Assembly (NCBI GenBank): GCA_963794155.1 | Contig: CAWCCX010000011.1 | Coordinates: 89,229 to 153,228, forward strand | DNA: 64,000 bases | DNA from: Roseiarcus sp963794155 | Lineage (GTDB): Bacteria; Pseudomonadota; Alphaproteobacteria; Rhizobiales; Beijerinckiaceae | Direction: 5' to 3' | In this document: one piece after another, positions 23,768 to 32,873 of the stretch | Numbering within the stretch: position 1 is the stretch's first letter | Layout of the letters: each line of letters begins with the position of its first letter | Position numbers and translations under genes: made by a program | The notes under the pieces: model-generated | Databases searched by the model: none | Seen by the model: only the letters and a program-made list of their open reading frames with translations | What the model was told of the DNA's origin: nothing

Positions 23768-24122
23768 ATGACCCTCCCACGCGACGCGATGCTGCTCCGC
23801 ATCTTCATCGGCGAGGACGACCGGAGTCGTGACGGCCGGCCGCTCTATGAAGCGATCGTGCTGAAGGCGCGCGAGGCCCATCTCGCCGGAGCGACCGTGT
23901 TGCGGGGGCCAATGGGATTCGGCCATTCGAGCCTGCTCCACACCGCCAAGATCCTGAGGCTCTCGGGGGATTTGCCCCTCATCATTGAAATCGTCGACAC
24001 GGAAGCGAAAATAAAGGATTTCCTGCCGACGCTTGAACTCGATGATGCCGAGCGGGCTGGTGACGCTGGAGAAGGTTCAAGTCGTGCAGTACGGCGAGCA
24101 TGTGAAGCACGAACCGGCCTGA
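23768..24122 (+). pseudogene. DUF190 family protein, frameshifted near its end
   Basis: The current frame starts at 23768 and runs to 24151. Residues 1-90 match DUF190 (MLLRIFIGEDDRSRDGRPLY, then GATVLRGPMGFGHSSLLH and LPLIIEIVDTEAKI). Past FLPTLE the sequence becomes foreign. One base shift near 24033-24042 restores MMPSGLVTLEKVQVVQYGEH and a stop at 24120, the normal family ending. Such proteins resemble PII-like folds and often pair with fluoride exporters. Whether the indel is real needs read support. Confidence 0.75.
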
Positions 24123-24221
24123 CGGCGAGCAGCGATTGCGCGAAACGTTGATTCGCGTCCTTTCCCACCCCATACTGGCATGTCAGAGCGCGCGACCGGC
24201 GCGCCGGGGAGGCGAGAGGCC

Positions 24222-26051
24222 ATGGCCGAGAAGTCCAAGAGCAAATCAAACGGCGGCTCCAAGAGCGACGCCAGGCGGCTGCGATCCCGGCTCTGGTTCG
24301 ACAATCCGGAAAACCCCGGCATGACCGCGCTCTATATCGAGCGCTATCTCAATTTCGGACTGACGCCCGGCGAGTTGCGCTCAGGCAAGCCGATCATCGG
24401 CATCGCCCAGACCGGCTCCGATCTTTCGCCCTGCAACCGACACCACCTCGAACTCGCCAAGCGGGTGCGCGATGGAATCACGGCCGCGGGAGGGGTTGCG
24501 TTCGAATTTCCGGTCCATCCGATTCAGGAGACGGGCAAGCGGCCGACCGCGGCGCTTGACCGCAACCTCGCCTATCTCGGCCTGGTCGAGATTTTGATGG
24601 GCTATTTCCTCGACGGCGTGGTGCTGACGACCGGCTGCGACAAGACGACGCCTGCCTGCATCATGGCGGCGGCGACGGTAAACATTCCGGCGATCGTGCT
24701 GTCGGGCGGCCCGATGAACAACGGCTGGCATCACGGCGAACGCGCCGGCTCGGGCACCGTCGTCTGGCGCGCCCGCTCCGACCTCGCCGAGGGCAAGATC
24801 GATTATGAACAGTTCATGGAGATCGTCACCTCGTCGGCGCCCTCGGTCGGTCATTGCAATACGATGGGCACGGCCTCGACCATGAACGCGCTCGCCGAAG
24901 CGCTCGGCATGAGCCTGCCCGGCTGTGCGGCGATCCCCGGGCCCCACCGCGAGCGTGGTCAGATCGCCTATCACACCGGTAGACGGATCGTCGAAATGGT
25001 TTGGGAAGACCTGAAGCCGTCCGACATCCTGACTCGAGAGGCGTTCGAGAACACGATTGTCGTCAACAGCGCCATTGGCGGATCCACCAACGCGCCGATC
25101 CACATCAACGCCATCGCCCGCCACATTGGCGTGCCGCTCTCGATTGGAGATTGGGAAACGGTCGGACACAAAGTGCCGCTGCTCGTCAACATGCAGCCAG
25201 CGGGCAAATATCTCGGCGAAGAATTCCACCGCGCCGGTGGCGTTCCAGCGGTCGTCAACGAGCTGATGAAGCGAAAACTCATTCACGAGAAGGCGCTGAC
25301 CGTTAACGGCAAGACGATCGGCGAGAATTGCGCCAAGACGCGCTCCGATGATCCCGATGTCATCTTCCCAATCGACAAGCCGTTGAAGGCGAACGCCGGC
25401 TTCATCGTGCTCAGCGGCAATCTGTTCAACGATGCGATCATGAAGACCAGCGTCATCGACGAGGAGTTCCGGAGGCGATTCCTGTCAAACCCGAAAGATC
25501 CAGAAGCGTTCGAGGGACGAGCGATCGTGTTCGACGGACCGGAAGACTATCATCACCGCATCGACGACCCGAAGCTCAAGATCGACGAGCACAGCATTCT
25601 GTTCATTCGCGGCACCGGGCCGATCGGCTATCCGGGCGGGGCGGAAGTGGTCAACATGCAGCCGCCGGCGGCGCTCATCAAGAAGGGCGTCCACGCGCTT
25701 CCCTGCGTCGGCGACGGGCGACAATCCGGCACCTCCGGCTCGCCGTCGATCCTCAACGCTTCGCCCGAGGCGGCGGCGGGAGGGGGTCTTGCGCTCATCA
25801 AGACCGGCGACCGCATCCGCATCGACCTCAAGAAGCGCTCAGCCAATATCCTGATCCCGGACGCCGAACTCAACGAGCGCCGCGCCGCGCTCACCAAGCG
25901 CGGTGGCTACCCCTATCCCGAGAGCCAGACGCCATGGCAGCAGATCCAACGCGAGATGGTGGCGCAGTTTGACGAGGGCATGGTGCTAAAGCCGGCGGTC
26001 CACTACCAGCGCTTGGCGCAGACCATGGGCGTGCCGCGGGACAATCATTGA
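24222..26051 (+). CDS. IlvD/Edd family dehydratase (sugar-acid dehydratase-like)
   Basis: 609 residues starting at 24222 after GGGGAGGCGAG. The iron-sulfur ligands are visible in SDLSPCN, TTGCDKTTPACI and SVGHCNTMG, and the catalytic Ser region is GDGRQSGTSGSPS. It resembles arabinonate/xylonate dehydratases more than valine-pathway enzymes because of GLTPGELRSGKPIIGIAQTG and the N-terminal WFDNPENPGM. It would convert an aldonic acid to its 2-keto-3-deoxy form. A separate true ilvD is at 46.4 kb. No sugar-oxidation partners are adjacent, so the substrate is open. Confidence 0.88.
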   Translation: MAEKSKSKSNGGSKSDARRLRSRLWFDNPENPGMTALYIERYLNFGLTPGELRSGKPIIGIAQTGSDLSPCNRHHLELAKRVRDGITAAGGVAFEFPVHPIQETGKRPTAALDRNLAYLGLVEILMGYFLDGVVLTTGCDKTTPACIMAAATVNIPAIVLSGGPMNNGWHHGERAGSGTVVWRARSDLAEGKIDYEQFMEIVTSSAPSVGHCNTMGTASTMNALAEALGMSLPGCAAIPGPHRERGQIAYHTGRRIVEMVWEDLKPSDILTREAFENTIVVNSAIGGSTNAPIHINAIARHIGVPLSIGDWETVGHKVPLLVNMQPAGKYLGEEFHRAGGVPAVVNELMKRKLIHEKALTVNGKTIGENCAKTRSDDPDVIFPIDKPLKANAGFIVLSGNLFNDAIMKTSVIDEEFRRRFLSNPKDPEAFEGRAIVFDGPEDYHHRIDDPKLKIDEHSILFIRGTGPIGYPGGAEVVNMQPPAALIKKGVHALPCVGDGRQSGTSGSPSILNASPEAAAGGGLALIKTGDRIRIDLKKRSANILIPDAELNERRAALTKRGGYPYPESQTPWQQIQREMVAQFDEGMVLKPAVHYQRLAQTMGVPRDNH

Positions 26052-26108
26052 CGGGAAGGCGGATGCTGTATGTACCGTTTTGATCATAGCGTATAGACGA
26101 GAGGCGGC

Positions 26109-26347
26109 GTGGGCATCAGCATCCGTGACCCGCAAGTCGGTCAGCTCGCCCGCGAGCTCGCCAGATTGCGCAAGACCAATATGACCGAGGCGATCGCTCA
26201 CGCATTGCGCACGAGCTCAAGCGCGAGCGCGAGAAAACGCCGCTTGCGGAGCCGCTCAGGCGGCTTGCGGAGGAAACGATCGCTATGGGGAGGCCCAGCG
26301 GCCACGTGATGACGAAGAAAGAAATCGACGATCTATGGGGTCAGTGA
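26109..26347 (+). pseudogene. vapB: VapB-type antitoxin, frameshifted
   Basis: The first 34 residues (MGISIRDPQVGQLARELARL, then RKTNMTEAIAHALR) match VapB-family antitoxins. One missing A near 26211 throws the frame off. Restoring it gives NELKREREKTPLAEPLRRLA and DDLWGQ with a stop at 26345-26347 overlapping the toxin start by four bases. That is the usual coupled layout. As read, the antitoxin would lack its toxin-binding half. Confidence 0.8.
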
Positions 26348-26745
26348 TCTTCGTCGACACCTCGGTTTTCGTTGCGATCCTTGCCAAAGAGCCGGACTGG
26401 TCGGATTTGTCCAGAGCCATTGGCGCGGCTGAGGCGCGCTTCGCGTCTCCCGTCGTTCGCCTCGAAACCTGCATTGTTCTGGCGACGCGCCTGTTGCTGA
26501 CCCCACTCGAGGTCGAGACTCAGTTTGAGAAGTTTCTCGAGGAAGCCGGTATCGTGGAGGCGCCGATCGACACATCCACCGGCGCAGCGGCTGTCGCCTG
26601 CTTCGAGCGCTACGGAAAAGGCCGGCATCCCGCACGCCTGAACTTCGCCGACTGTCTTTCTTACGCCTGCGCCAAAGCGCATGGTGCGACATTACTGTTC
26701 AAGCGCGACGACTTTGCAAGGACGGATGTGAACGAGGGATTGTGA
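26344..26745 (+). CDS. vapC: VapC-type PIN-domain toxin
   Basis: 133 residues from GTG 26344, which overlaps the restored antitoxin stop; an ATG at 26335 is possible. The PIN ribonuclease acidic residues are visible: FVDTSVFVAIL, VVRLETCIV, NFADCLSYACAK and the final KRDDFARTD. VapC cuts specific tRNA or rRNA sites and is neutralised by VapB. The toxin frame is intact although the antitoxin frame is broken, which would be harmful unless the indel is an error, the toxin is mutated at a key site or another antitoxin covers it. Confidence 0.88.
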   Translation: MIFVDTSVFVAILAKEPDWSDLSRAIGAAEARFASPVVRLETCIVLATRLLLTPLEVETQFEKFLEEAGIVEAPIDTSTGAAAVACFERYGKGRHPARLNFADCLSYACAKAHGATLLFKRDDFARTDVNEGL

Positions 26746-26877
26746 AGTCCGGCGCCCAATATGGAGAGCGGCCTAACGGCTGATTCGCTAACGAAACGTC
26801 GAGGACGGTCGCATTCGCTAAAGCCGCGGGATAGAAGTGAGCATCCCCCTCGCGAGCCTTTGAGGAAACGCCCGCTG

Positions 26878-27591
26878 ATGACCGACCCCGCCGCCGACCG
26901 CCCCATCGGCCCAGCTGTGGACTCCCATCCCGCGAAGCGGCCTGCGCGGATCACCATGAAAGGGCGCTGGGTCACACTTGTCCCGCTCGACGCGGAGGCT
27001 CACGCGAAAGACCTGTTCGAAGCCTCGTCCGGCGACGCCACGCGCGACGCGGTCTGGGACTATCTGTTCGATCCGCCGAATCGCTCGTTCGACGCGTTTC
27101 GCGCCGACCTTGAAGCGAAAGCCCGCTCGGCCGACCCGCTGTTCTTCGCGGTCATCGACAACGCCTCGGGACGGGCGCTCGGCTATCAGACCTTTCTGCG
27201 CATCGACCCGCCGAACCGGGTCATCGAGGTCGGCAACATCCTGTACGCGCCCGCTCTGCAGCGCACGCCGGGCGCGACCGAGGCTCAATATCTGTTCGCC
27301 AGGTACGTCTTCGACGAGCTCGGCTACCGCCGCTACGAGTGGAAGTGCAACGCCCTCAACGCCCCTTCGCGCCGTGCGGCGCAACGTTTCGGCTTCACGT
27401 TCGAGGGCGTCTTTCGCCAGCACATGATCGTCAAGGGCCGCAACCGCGACACCGCCTGGTTCGCGATGCTCGACAGCGAGTGGCCGGCGCGCAAGGTGGC
27501 CTATGAGCGCTGGCTCAAGCTGGACAATTTCGATGTCGAAGGCCGCCAGAAGACCAGCCTTTCGCAACTGATGCCGGGGACCGCATCATGA
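26878..27591 (+). CDS. GNAT family N-acetyltransferase
   Basis: 237 residues from 26878. It carries TMKGRWVTLVPLDAEAHAKD, then ALGYQTFLRIDPPNRVIEVG and KCNALNAPSRRAAQRFGFTF, as in RimJ/RimL-like acetyltransferases. Its stop overlaps the next start by four bases (ATGA), so it is translationally coupled to the lyase-like gene. The substrate is unknown. The longer frame upstream is Arg-rich and lacks homology. Confidence 0.88.
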   Translation: MTDPAADRPIGPAVDSHPAKRPARITMKGRWVTLVPLDAEAHAKDLFEASSGDATRDAVWDYLFDPPNRSFDAFRADLEAKARSADPLFFAVIDNASGRALGYQTFLRIDPPNRVIEVGNILYAPALQRTPGATEAQYLFARYVFDELGYRRYEWKCNALNAPSRRAAQRFGFTFEGVFRQHMIVKGRNRDTAWFAMLDSEWPARKVAYERWLKLDNFDVEGRQKTSLSQLMPGTAS

Positions 27592-28415
27592 CGCCCACGA
27601 CCGCTCAGAAGCGCGCCCGCTTTGCCGAACTGCATCGGGCGCCGGGAAGTTTCGTCATGCCGAATCCGTTCGACGCCGGCTCGGCGAAATATCTCGCTTC
27701 CCTCGGCTTTCCGGCGCTGGCGAGCACGAGCGCCGGCATGGCGTTCGCGGCGGAACTCGCCGACGGCGCAGTCACCCGACCTTATGCGCTCAAGCACGTT
27801 GGCGAGCTTGCGGGCGCAGTCGATTGCCCGCTCAACGCCGACTATGAGGCCGGCTTCGCCCGCGACGCCGAGGGCGTGCACGAAAGCGCGCGCCTGTGCA
27901 TCGGCGCCGGCGTCGCCGGCTTTTCGATCGAGGATTACACCGGCGATCCCGCCGCGCCGCTCTACGGTCTCAGCGAAGCGGTCGAGCGGCTGCGGGCGGC
28001 GCGCGCGGCGATCAACGCCAGCGGCGAGACGGTGCTCTTGACCGCCCGAAGCGAGGCGATCCTGCGTCAGGCCGGCGGGCTTGCCGAAGCTCTGCGCCGC
28101 CTCGCCGCTTACGCCGAAGCCGGCGCCGACGTGCTCTATGCGCCTATGGTTAGGACGCGTGAGGAGGTCGCCGAGGTCGTACGGGTCGCGGGCAAGCTGC
28201 CGGTCAATGTGCTCGTCGGCTGGCCGGGCTTCACCAAGCGCGAGCTTGAGGACCTTGGCGTCAAGCGCATCTCGGTCGGCGGCGCGCTCGCCCGGGCCGC
28301 CTGGGGCGGGCTGATGAAGGCTGCGCGCGACATTGCGGAGCATGGACGCTTCGACGCGCTCGCCGGCCTGCCCACGATGAACGACATCACAGCGGCGTTC
28401 GGCACGGGAGGCTAG
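27588..28415 (+). CDS. Isocitrate lyase/PEP mutase superfamily protein
   Basis: 275 residues. The TIM-barrel active-site motifs are recognisable: MPNPFDAGSAKYLASLGFPA, then PLNADYEAGFARDAEG and GFSIEDYTGDP. These enzymes cleave or form C-C or P-C bonds next to an oxalacetate-like group. The K-K-C-G-H motif of true isocitrate lyase is absent, so it is of the smaller 2-methylisocitrate-lyase-like or oxaloacetate-decarboxylase-like type. It is coupled to the GNAT gene. The reaction is not settled. Confidence 0.88.
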   Translation: MTPTTAQKRARFAELHRAPGSFVMPNPFDAGSAKYLASLGFPALASTSAGMAFAAELADGAVTRPYALKHVGELAGAVDCPLNADYEAGFARDAEGVHESARLCIGAGVAGFSIEDYTGDPAAPLYGLSEAVERLRAARAAINASGETVLLTARSEAILRQAGGLAEALRRLAAYAEAGADVLYAPMVRTREEVAEVVRVAGKLPVNVLVGWPGFTKRELEDLGVKRISVGGALARAAWGGLMKAARDIAEHGRFDALAGLPTMNDITAAFGTGG

Positions 28416-28431
28416 CGAATCCACCCACATT

Positions 28432-29109
28432 TTAAACATCGAGATTAAGACCCTTGCCACAGCAATTTCCAACCGACAGGCTCGAGCAGCAGGGACATGT
28501 GTCCCCACGCTTATAAGCTTTTCGGTTGTTACGAATGGCAGCTCTTACGTATATCTTCAATTTATTCTCGAGCACCTCAGCAAATGCAATCGCAGCTTTG
28601 ATATCCGCGGTAAACTGACCGATAAGCTTAATATAGTACTTGTATACCCTATCGAGCACAATGTTGTCAGCGGTCCTTGCGTCTGAGATGCCTGTTAGGG
28701 ACAGTTCTCTGGTAATCAATCTCAGGCCGTAGCGCTCGGCCCGCTCTGTATACGACGACGTGATAGCAAAATAGTCACCAACATTAGGATGCAAATAAAT
28801 CACACAGTATCTCGTATGCCGCGCGGGTACCCTTTACGGCTTTGTTTAATTCATCAATTTTGTCCAATACCTGTTTAGCACTATGATCCCCCAACGACTC
28901 TTTTGTTTTCTTACAACCAAGTGTTCAATCTTAGGGTCAACAAGCTCTCTACTGACTAGATCGTTCCACTTAATTGTCGTGCCATAGAGCGCGTTTTTAA
29001 TGGTTCTATCCAGTTCAAATGTGGCAATGAAGGACTGGGGCGTGCTGTCGCTCGGAGCGCTCCCCGATAGCCTATCCAATTGCGCAACAAGATAACGTAT
29101 ATGACCCAT
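28432..29109 (-). pseudogene. Disrupted gene of unknown function with SEC-C-like Cys tail
   Basis: Two low-GC minus-strand frames (28846-29109 and 28432-28803) are joined by a third that reads KKTKESLGDHSAKQVLDKID, then ELNKAVKGTRAAYEILC. Frame switches near 28922 and 28804 would make one protein of about 230 residues. It ends in GDTCPCCSSLSVGNCCGKG, which resembles a degenerate SEC-C zinc motif. The rest is helical and not recognised. It lies just left of the IS91 element. Confidence 0.55.
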
Positions 29110-29377
29110 TCTTTCAATAATAGTCCCGGAGCTGCCATAGAAAACCTAGAAGATCACCCTCGGAAATCGAGAATTGTGCCAGCCTTATTGCTCGTCGTAT
29201 TACGATCGAGCCAATGAACAGCACCGCCCTTAATTGCCTAGAGCGAGCTGTGGCTAATTTGAATCGGCTTGGGATTGAACGAAGCCGCTACCGCGGCGCG
29301 CACATCGAGATTTTGTGAGGGTCTCCTGCCTGAGAGGATGTGGATGTTGAAGCCCATCCCTCAGACAGGAGTAGCCG

Positions 29378-30238
29378 ATGGCCCAGTTGAGCCCTCTTCG
29401 CCGCCGCATGATCGAGGACATGACCGTCCGTAACATGTCGCCGGCGACGCAGCGATCCTACGTCAGCGCGGTTTCGAAGTTCAGCCGGTATTTTGGCAAG
29501 TCGCCCGAGCAGCTGGATCTGGAAGACGTTCGCGCTTTTCAGGTCCATCTCGTCTCGACGGGCATCTCATGGCCTGGTCTCAACCAGATCGTCTGCGCCT
29601 TACGCTTCTTCTACGGCATCACGCTCGGCGAGGCGAACGTTCCCGAGCGTATCCCCTATGCGCGCGAGCCGCGCAAACTGCCGGTTGTGTTGAGCGCCGA
29701 CGAGGTGGTGCTGTTTCTGGAGTCCGTCTCGAGCCTGAAGAGCCGGGCGGCGTTGACCACGGCCTATGCGGCCGGGCTCAGGGCCTCGGAGGTCGCGGGG
29801 CTGAGAGTGGCGGACATCGACAGCACGCGGGGCGTGATCCTGGTCCGTCATGGCAAAGGCGCGAAAGATCGCAACGTGATGCTGTCTACGCAATTGCTCG
29901 GCATTTTGCGCGCCTATTGGAGGCTCGCCCGGCCAACGATCTATCTCTTTCCCGGACGGGATGAAGAGCATCCGATTGATCCGACGGTGTTGCACGCTGC
30001 GTGCCGATCGGCGGTCAATGCCGCCGGGTTGACCAAGCGGGTCACGTTGCACACGTTGCGCCATAGCTTCGCGACGCATCTCTTGGAAAGCGGAACGGAC
30101 ATCCGGATCATTCAGGTTCTGCTCGGTCATAACAATCTGTCGTCGACGGCGCGCTACACGCAAGTCGCGACCCACACGATCCGGGCGACGCAGAGTCCGC
30201 TCGATCGATTGTCGTTGGAGGTCATGCCGCCGGGATAG
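29378..30238 (+). CDS. Tyrosine recombinase of the IS91-type element
   Basis: 286 residues. An N-terminal SAM-like DNA-binding domain (MSPATQRSYVSAVSKFSRYF) is followed by the catalytic domain with Arg in AAGLRASEVAGL, HxxR in HTLRHSFATHLL, and the closing His and Tyr in LGHNNLSSTARYTQV. All catalytic residues are present. In IS91-like elements such a gene often precedes the transposase, as here, 21 bp upstream. It may resolve or integrate the circular form. Confidence 0.9.
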   Translation: MAQLSPLRRRMIEDMTVRNMSPATQRSYVSAVSKFSRYFGKSPEQLDLEDVRAFQVHLVSTGISWPGLNQIVCALRFFYGITLGEANVPERIPYAREPRKLPVVLSADEVVLFLESVSSLKSRAALTTAYAAGLRASEVAGLRVADIDSTRGVILVRHGKGAKDRNVMLSTQLLGILRAYWRLARPTIYLFPGRDEEHPIDPTVLHAACRSAVNAAGLTKRVTLHTLRHSFATHLLESGTDIRIIQVLLGHNNLSSTARYTQVATHTIRATQSPLDRLSLEVMPPG

Positions 30239-30259
30239 ACGGGCGCTCCGGCGCTGGCA

Positions 30260-31492
30260 ATGGCACGCGCCGGAGCTTCCTTCGACCGACCGACAATCGA
30301 AGTCGCGGATATTCTGCGTCGCCATGGCGAGGCCTATCTTCGCGATCACGTCGGACATGTAGGGCGGACCGAGCAGCGCGTGATGAGCGCGATCGCGGCG
30401 TGCCGAACGGCGGCGCTCGGCGGCCATGTCGAAGCCTGCGACGATTGTGGCGCGACGCGCATCGCTTACAACTCGTGCCGCAATCGGCACTGCCCGAAGT
30501 GCCAAGGAGCGGCGCGGGCGCAATGGCTAGCCCACCGGCAGGCCGAACTGTTGCCGGTTCCCTATTTCCACGTCGTGTTCACGCTGCCCGCGCCGATCGC
30601 GGCTGTCGCCTTCCAGAATAAGAGCGCCGTCTATGCGATGCTGTTCAAGACCGCCATTGAGGCCGTGACCACGCTGGCCGCCAATCACCGCAGGCTCGGA
30701 GCGCGGATCGGCGGCCTGGCCATCCTGCACACTTGGGGGCAGGCGCTGACGCACCACCCTCACATCCATTGCGTCGTCCCCGGCGGCGGACTTTCCATCG
30801 ACGGCTCCCGATGGATCGAGGCGCGCTCGAGCTTCTTTCTGGCCGTCAAGCCGCTCGCCCGGCTGTTCCGTCGCCTGTTCCTCGAACGCCTGCAAGCCGC
30901 CTTCGACGCGAAGGGCCTCGGATTCTTCGGTGATCTCGCCTATCTCGCCGATCGCGCCGCCTTCGCCGCACAGCTGGCTGCGGTGCGTCGCCTCGATTGG
31001 ATCGTCTACGCCAAGAAGCCCCTTGGCGGACCCGCGCGAGTTCTCGCCTATCTCGGCCGCTACACCCATCGCGTCGCCATCGCCAACAGCCGCATCCAAG
31101 CCTGCGACGACGAACATGTCAGATTCACCTGGAAGGACTATCGCGAGGACGGCGCCGTAAAGACCATGAATCTGAAGCCCGACGAGTTCATCCGGCGCTT
31201 CCTGCTCCACGCCTTGCCCGACGGCTTCCATCGCATTCGTCACTTTGGATTCCTCGCCAATGGCCATCGAACCGAAAGGCTGGCCCTCTGTCGCTCGCTC
31301 CTGGCAAGCCAGGTCGAGCCGACAGCGCACGGAAAGGAAGAACCGGCCTCGCCCGAACCGGACAACAGTAACGGCGTCGATCCTCCGCCCTGTCCGGATT
31401 GCGGCGGGCCGATGAGGTTCGTCGCCGACCTTCCTCGTAGCGGCGAACGGCCTCGGTCCAAGACGTCGTCGTTTTGGTGCGATACTTCATGA
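30260..31492 (+). CDS. IS91-family rolling-circle transposase
   Basis: 410 residues. An N-terminal zinc-binding region (CDDCGATR, then CRNRHCPKCQGAARAQWL) is followed by the HUH-like metal motif HPHIHCVVPGGG and the YLGRYTHRVAIAN region with the two candidate catalytic tyrosines. A Cys pair near the end (CPDCGGPM) closes the protein. It nicks one strand at ori and drives rolling-circle transposition. The gene appears intact. Confidence 0.92.
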   Translation: MARAGASFDRPTIEVADILRRHGEAYLRDHVGHVGRTEQRVMSAIAACRTAALGGHVEACDDCGATRIAYNSCRNRHCPKCQGAARAQWLAHRQAELLPVPYFHVVFTLPAPIAAVAFQNKSAVYAMLFKTAIEAVTTLAANHRRLGARIGGLAILHTWGQALTHHPHIHCVVPGGGLSIDGSRWIEARSSFFLAVKPLARLFRRLFLERLQAAFDAKGLGFFGDLAYLADRAAFAAQLAAVRRLDWIVYAKKPLGGPARVLAYLGRYTHRVAIANSRIQACDDEHVRFTWKDYREDGAVKTMNLKPDEFIRRFLLHALPDGFHRIRHFGFLANGHRTERLALCRSLLASQVEPTAHGKEEPASPEPDNSNGVDPPPCPDCGGPMRFVADLPRSGERPRSKTSSFWCDTS

Positions 31493-31782
31493 GCGCCGCT
31501 GTGACGATCCCGCCCACAATCACGGTTCGCGCCCTTTCCATCACGCCAACAATCGGAGGCGGTCGAAACAACTTGAGCCCTCCCGAAGTCGCAGCGCTCA
31601 TCAGACGCTACTGGCGCGCACTTCCAGCCCATGCAAGCCCCGTTTCGCTGTCGGCCGCTCGCCAAACCCATCATGTTCGCCGCGCGTCGCAAGCCGAAGC
31701 GACGAAAGCGCGCTCGCGCCTTACACAAAGCCCATAGCGCCGCCAGCCAACCTCCCCGCGACTTCGTTCAATCCGGCTTCAA

Positions 31783-31827
31783 TGAGGTCCGCTACCCTAT
31801 GCTCGCAATGTTGCGCCGCGGACCTCA
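31783..31827. repeat. 10-bp perfect inverted repeat near the right end of the IS91 element
   Basis: TGAGGTCCGC (31783-31792) and GCGGACCTCA (31818-31827) with a 25-nt loop. Its position beyond the transposase stop fits the subterminal hairpin of an IS91 end. Confidence 0.7.
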
Positions 31828-31897
31828 CAGAAGCCTCTAAATTCCCAAATCGGCGTTATTCTGATTCAACCTGCTGGCTGGGCGGAGGCCAGCAGGG

Positions 31898-32873
31898 ATG
31901 GCCAGTGCATATTCGCAAGATTTGCGCGACCGGGTGATCGACGCGGTGGTTCAGGGAAAGATGAGCCGGCGGGCGGCGGCGGCCCGCTTTGGGGTGAGCG
32001 AGTCCTCGGCGATCAAGTGGGTGCAGCGCTTCGAACGGAGCGGTTCGCGGGCGGCGAGCAAGATGGGCGGTTATCTGCGTCCGAGACTTGAACCGCACCG
32101 TGAGTTTCTCGAAGCGCTGCGAGCAGAGAAATCCGACATCACCCTGCAGGCGCTTTGCGACCGGTTGCTGGCGGAGCGTGGGGTGCGAGCCGACACGGCG
32201 ATGATGAGCCGCTTCTTCCGCCGCATTGGCGTCACGCTCAAAAAAAGACGCTCATCGCGCGCGAGCAGGATCGTGTCGACATAAAGCGCCATCGCCGGCG
32301 CTGGCGAAGCCATCAGAAGCGGGTCGATCCTTCGCGTCTCGTCTTCATCGACGAGACCCTCGGGTCAAGCCCGAGGGCAGGCTCTGGACCAAGACCAACA
32401 TGACCCGCCTTTACGGCTGGGCGCCGCGCGGACGCAGGCTCGTCGCCAAGATCCCGCACGGCCACTGGAAGACGGCGACATTCCTGGCTGCGCTGCGCAA
32501 CGACCGCATCGACGCGCCCTGCGTGTTCGACGGTCCCATCAACGGCGAGCGGTTTCTCGCCTACGTCGAACAGTTCCTGGTTCCGACCCTCAAGCGCAAC
32601 GACATCGTCGTGCTCGACAATCTGGGATCGCACAAAGGCAAAGCCGTGCGAAATGCGATCAAGGCCGCCGGCGCGCGTCTCCTGTTCCTGCCCAAATACT
32701 CACCCGACCTCAACCCGATCGAGCAGCTCTTCGCCAAGCTCAAAGGCTTCGTCCGAAAAACCGCGCCCCAAACCCTCGACGCCGTCTCCGACGCCATCGC
32801 CCAAGCCCTCACCACCATCCCACCAGACGAATGCGCAAACTATCTCACTGGCGCAGGTTATGCGTCAGCCTAG
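31898..32873 (+). pseudogene. IS630-family transposase split by slippage site and 26-bp insertion
   Basis: The first frame (31898-32284) holds the helix-turn-helix (RRAAAARFGVSESSAIKWVQ). At CTC-A7-G (about 32239) a one-base slip joins it to KKTLIAREQDRVDIKRHRRR and on to RLVFIDET, the first catalytic Asp. A 26-bp palindromic insertion (32359-32384) then breaks the frame. The last part resumes at TNMTRLYGWAPRGRRLVAKI and holds VVLDNLGSHKG and SPDLNPIEQLFAKLK, the remaining DDE residues. A7 slippage is a normal feature of IS630 elements; the 26-bp insertion is not. Confidence 0.82.
32359..32384. repeat. 26-bp palindromic insertion in the IS630 transposase
   Basis: CTCGGGTCAAGCCCGAGGG forms a CTCGGG/CCCGAG hairpin. 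Removing 26 bp restores the expected GACGAGACC-TGGACC reading (DETWTK). This is the look of a small palindromic repeat that inserted into the gene. Confidence 0.7.

Larger units (their letters stand above)
29319..31850 (+). mobile_element. IS91-family element with tyrosine recombinase (ends approximate)
   Basis: Two same-strand genes, a tyrosine recombinase and a Y2/HUH-type IS91 transposase, are framed by hairpins. The left one pairs CTCCTGCCTGAGAGG with CCCTCAGACAGGAG near 29322-29371. The right one pairs TGAGGTCCGC with GCGGACCTCA (31783-31827). IS91 elements transpose by rolling circle and have subterminal palindromes at ori and ter ends. Exact ends are not resolved. Confidence 0.7.

Noticed and set aside
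27588..28415. Isocitrate lyase completing a glyoxylate bypass with malate synthase
   Set aside because: The protein is too short and lacks the isocitrate lyase signature; it belongs to the smaller lyase/PEP mutase subgroup.
29214..29318. 34-codon plus-strand frame just left of the IS91 element
   Set aside because: No ribosome-binding site and no recognisable family; could be a gene cut by the insertion, but evidence is too weak.
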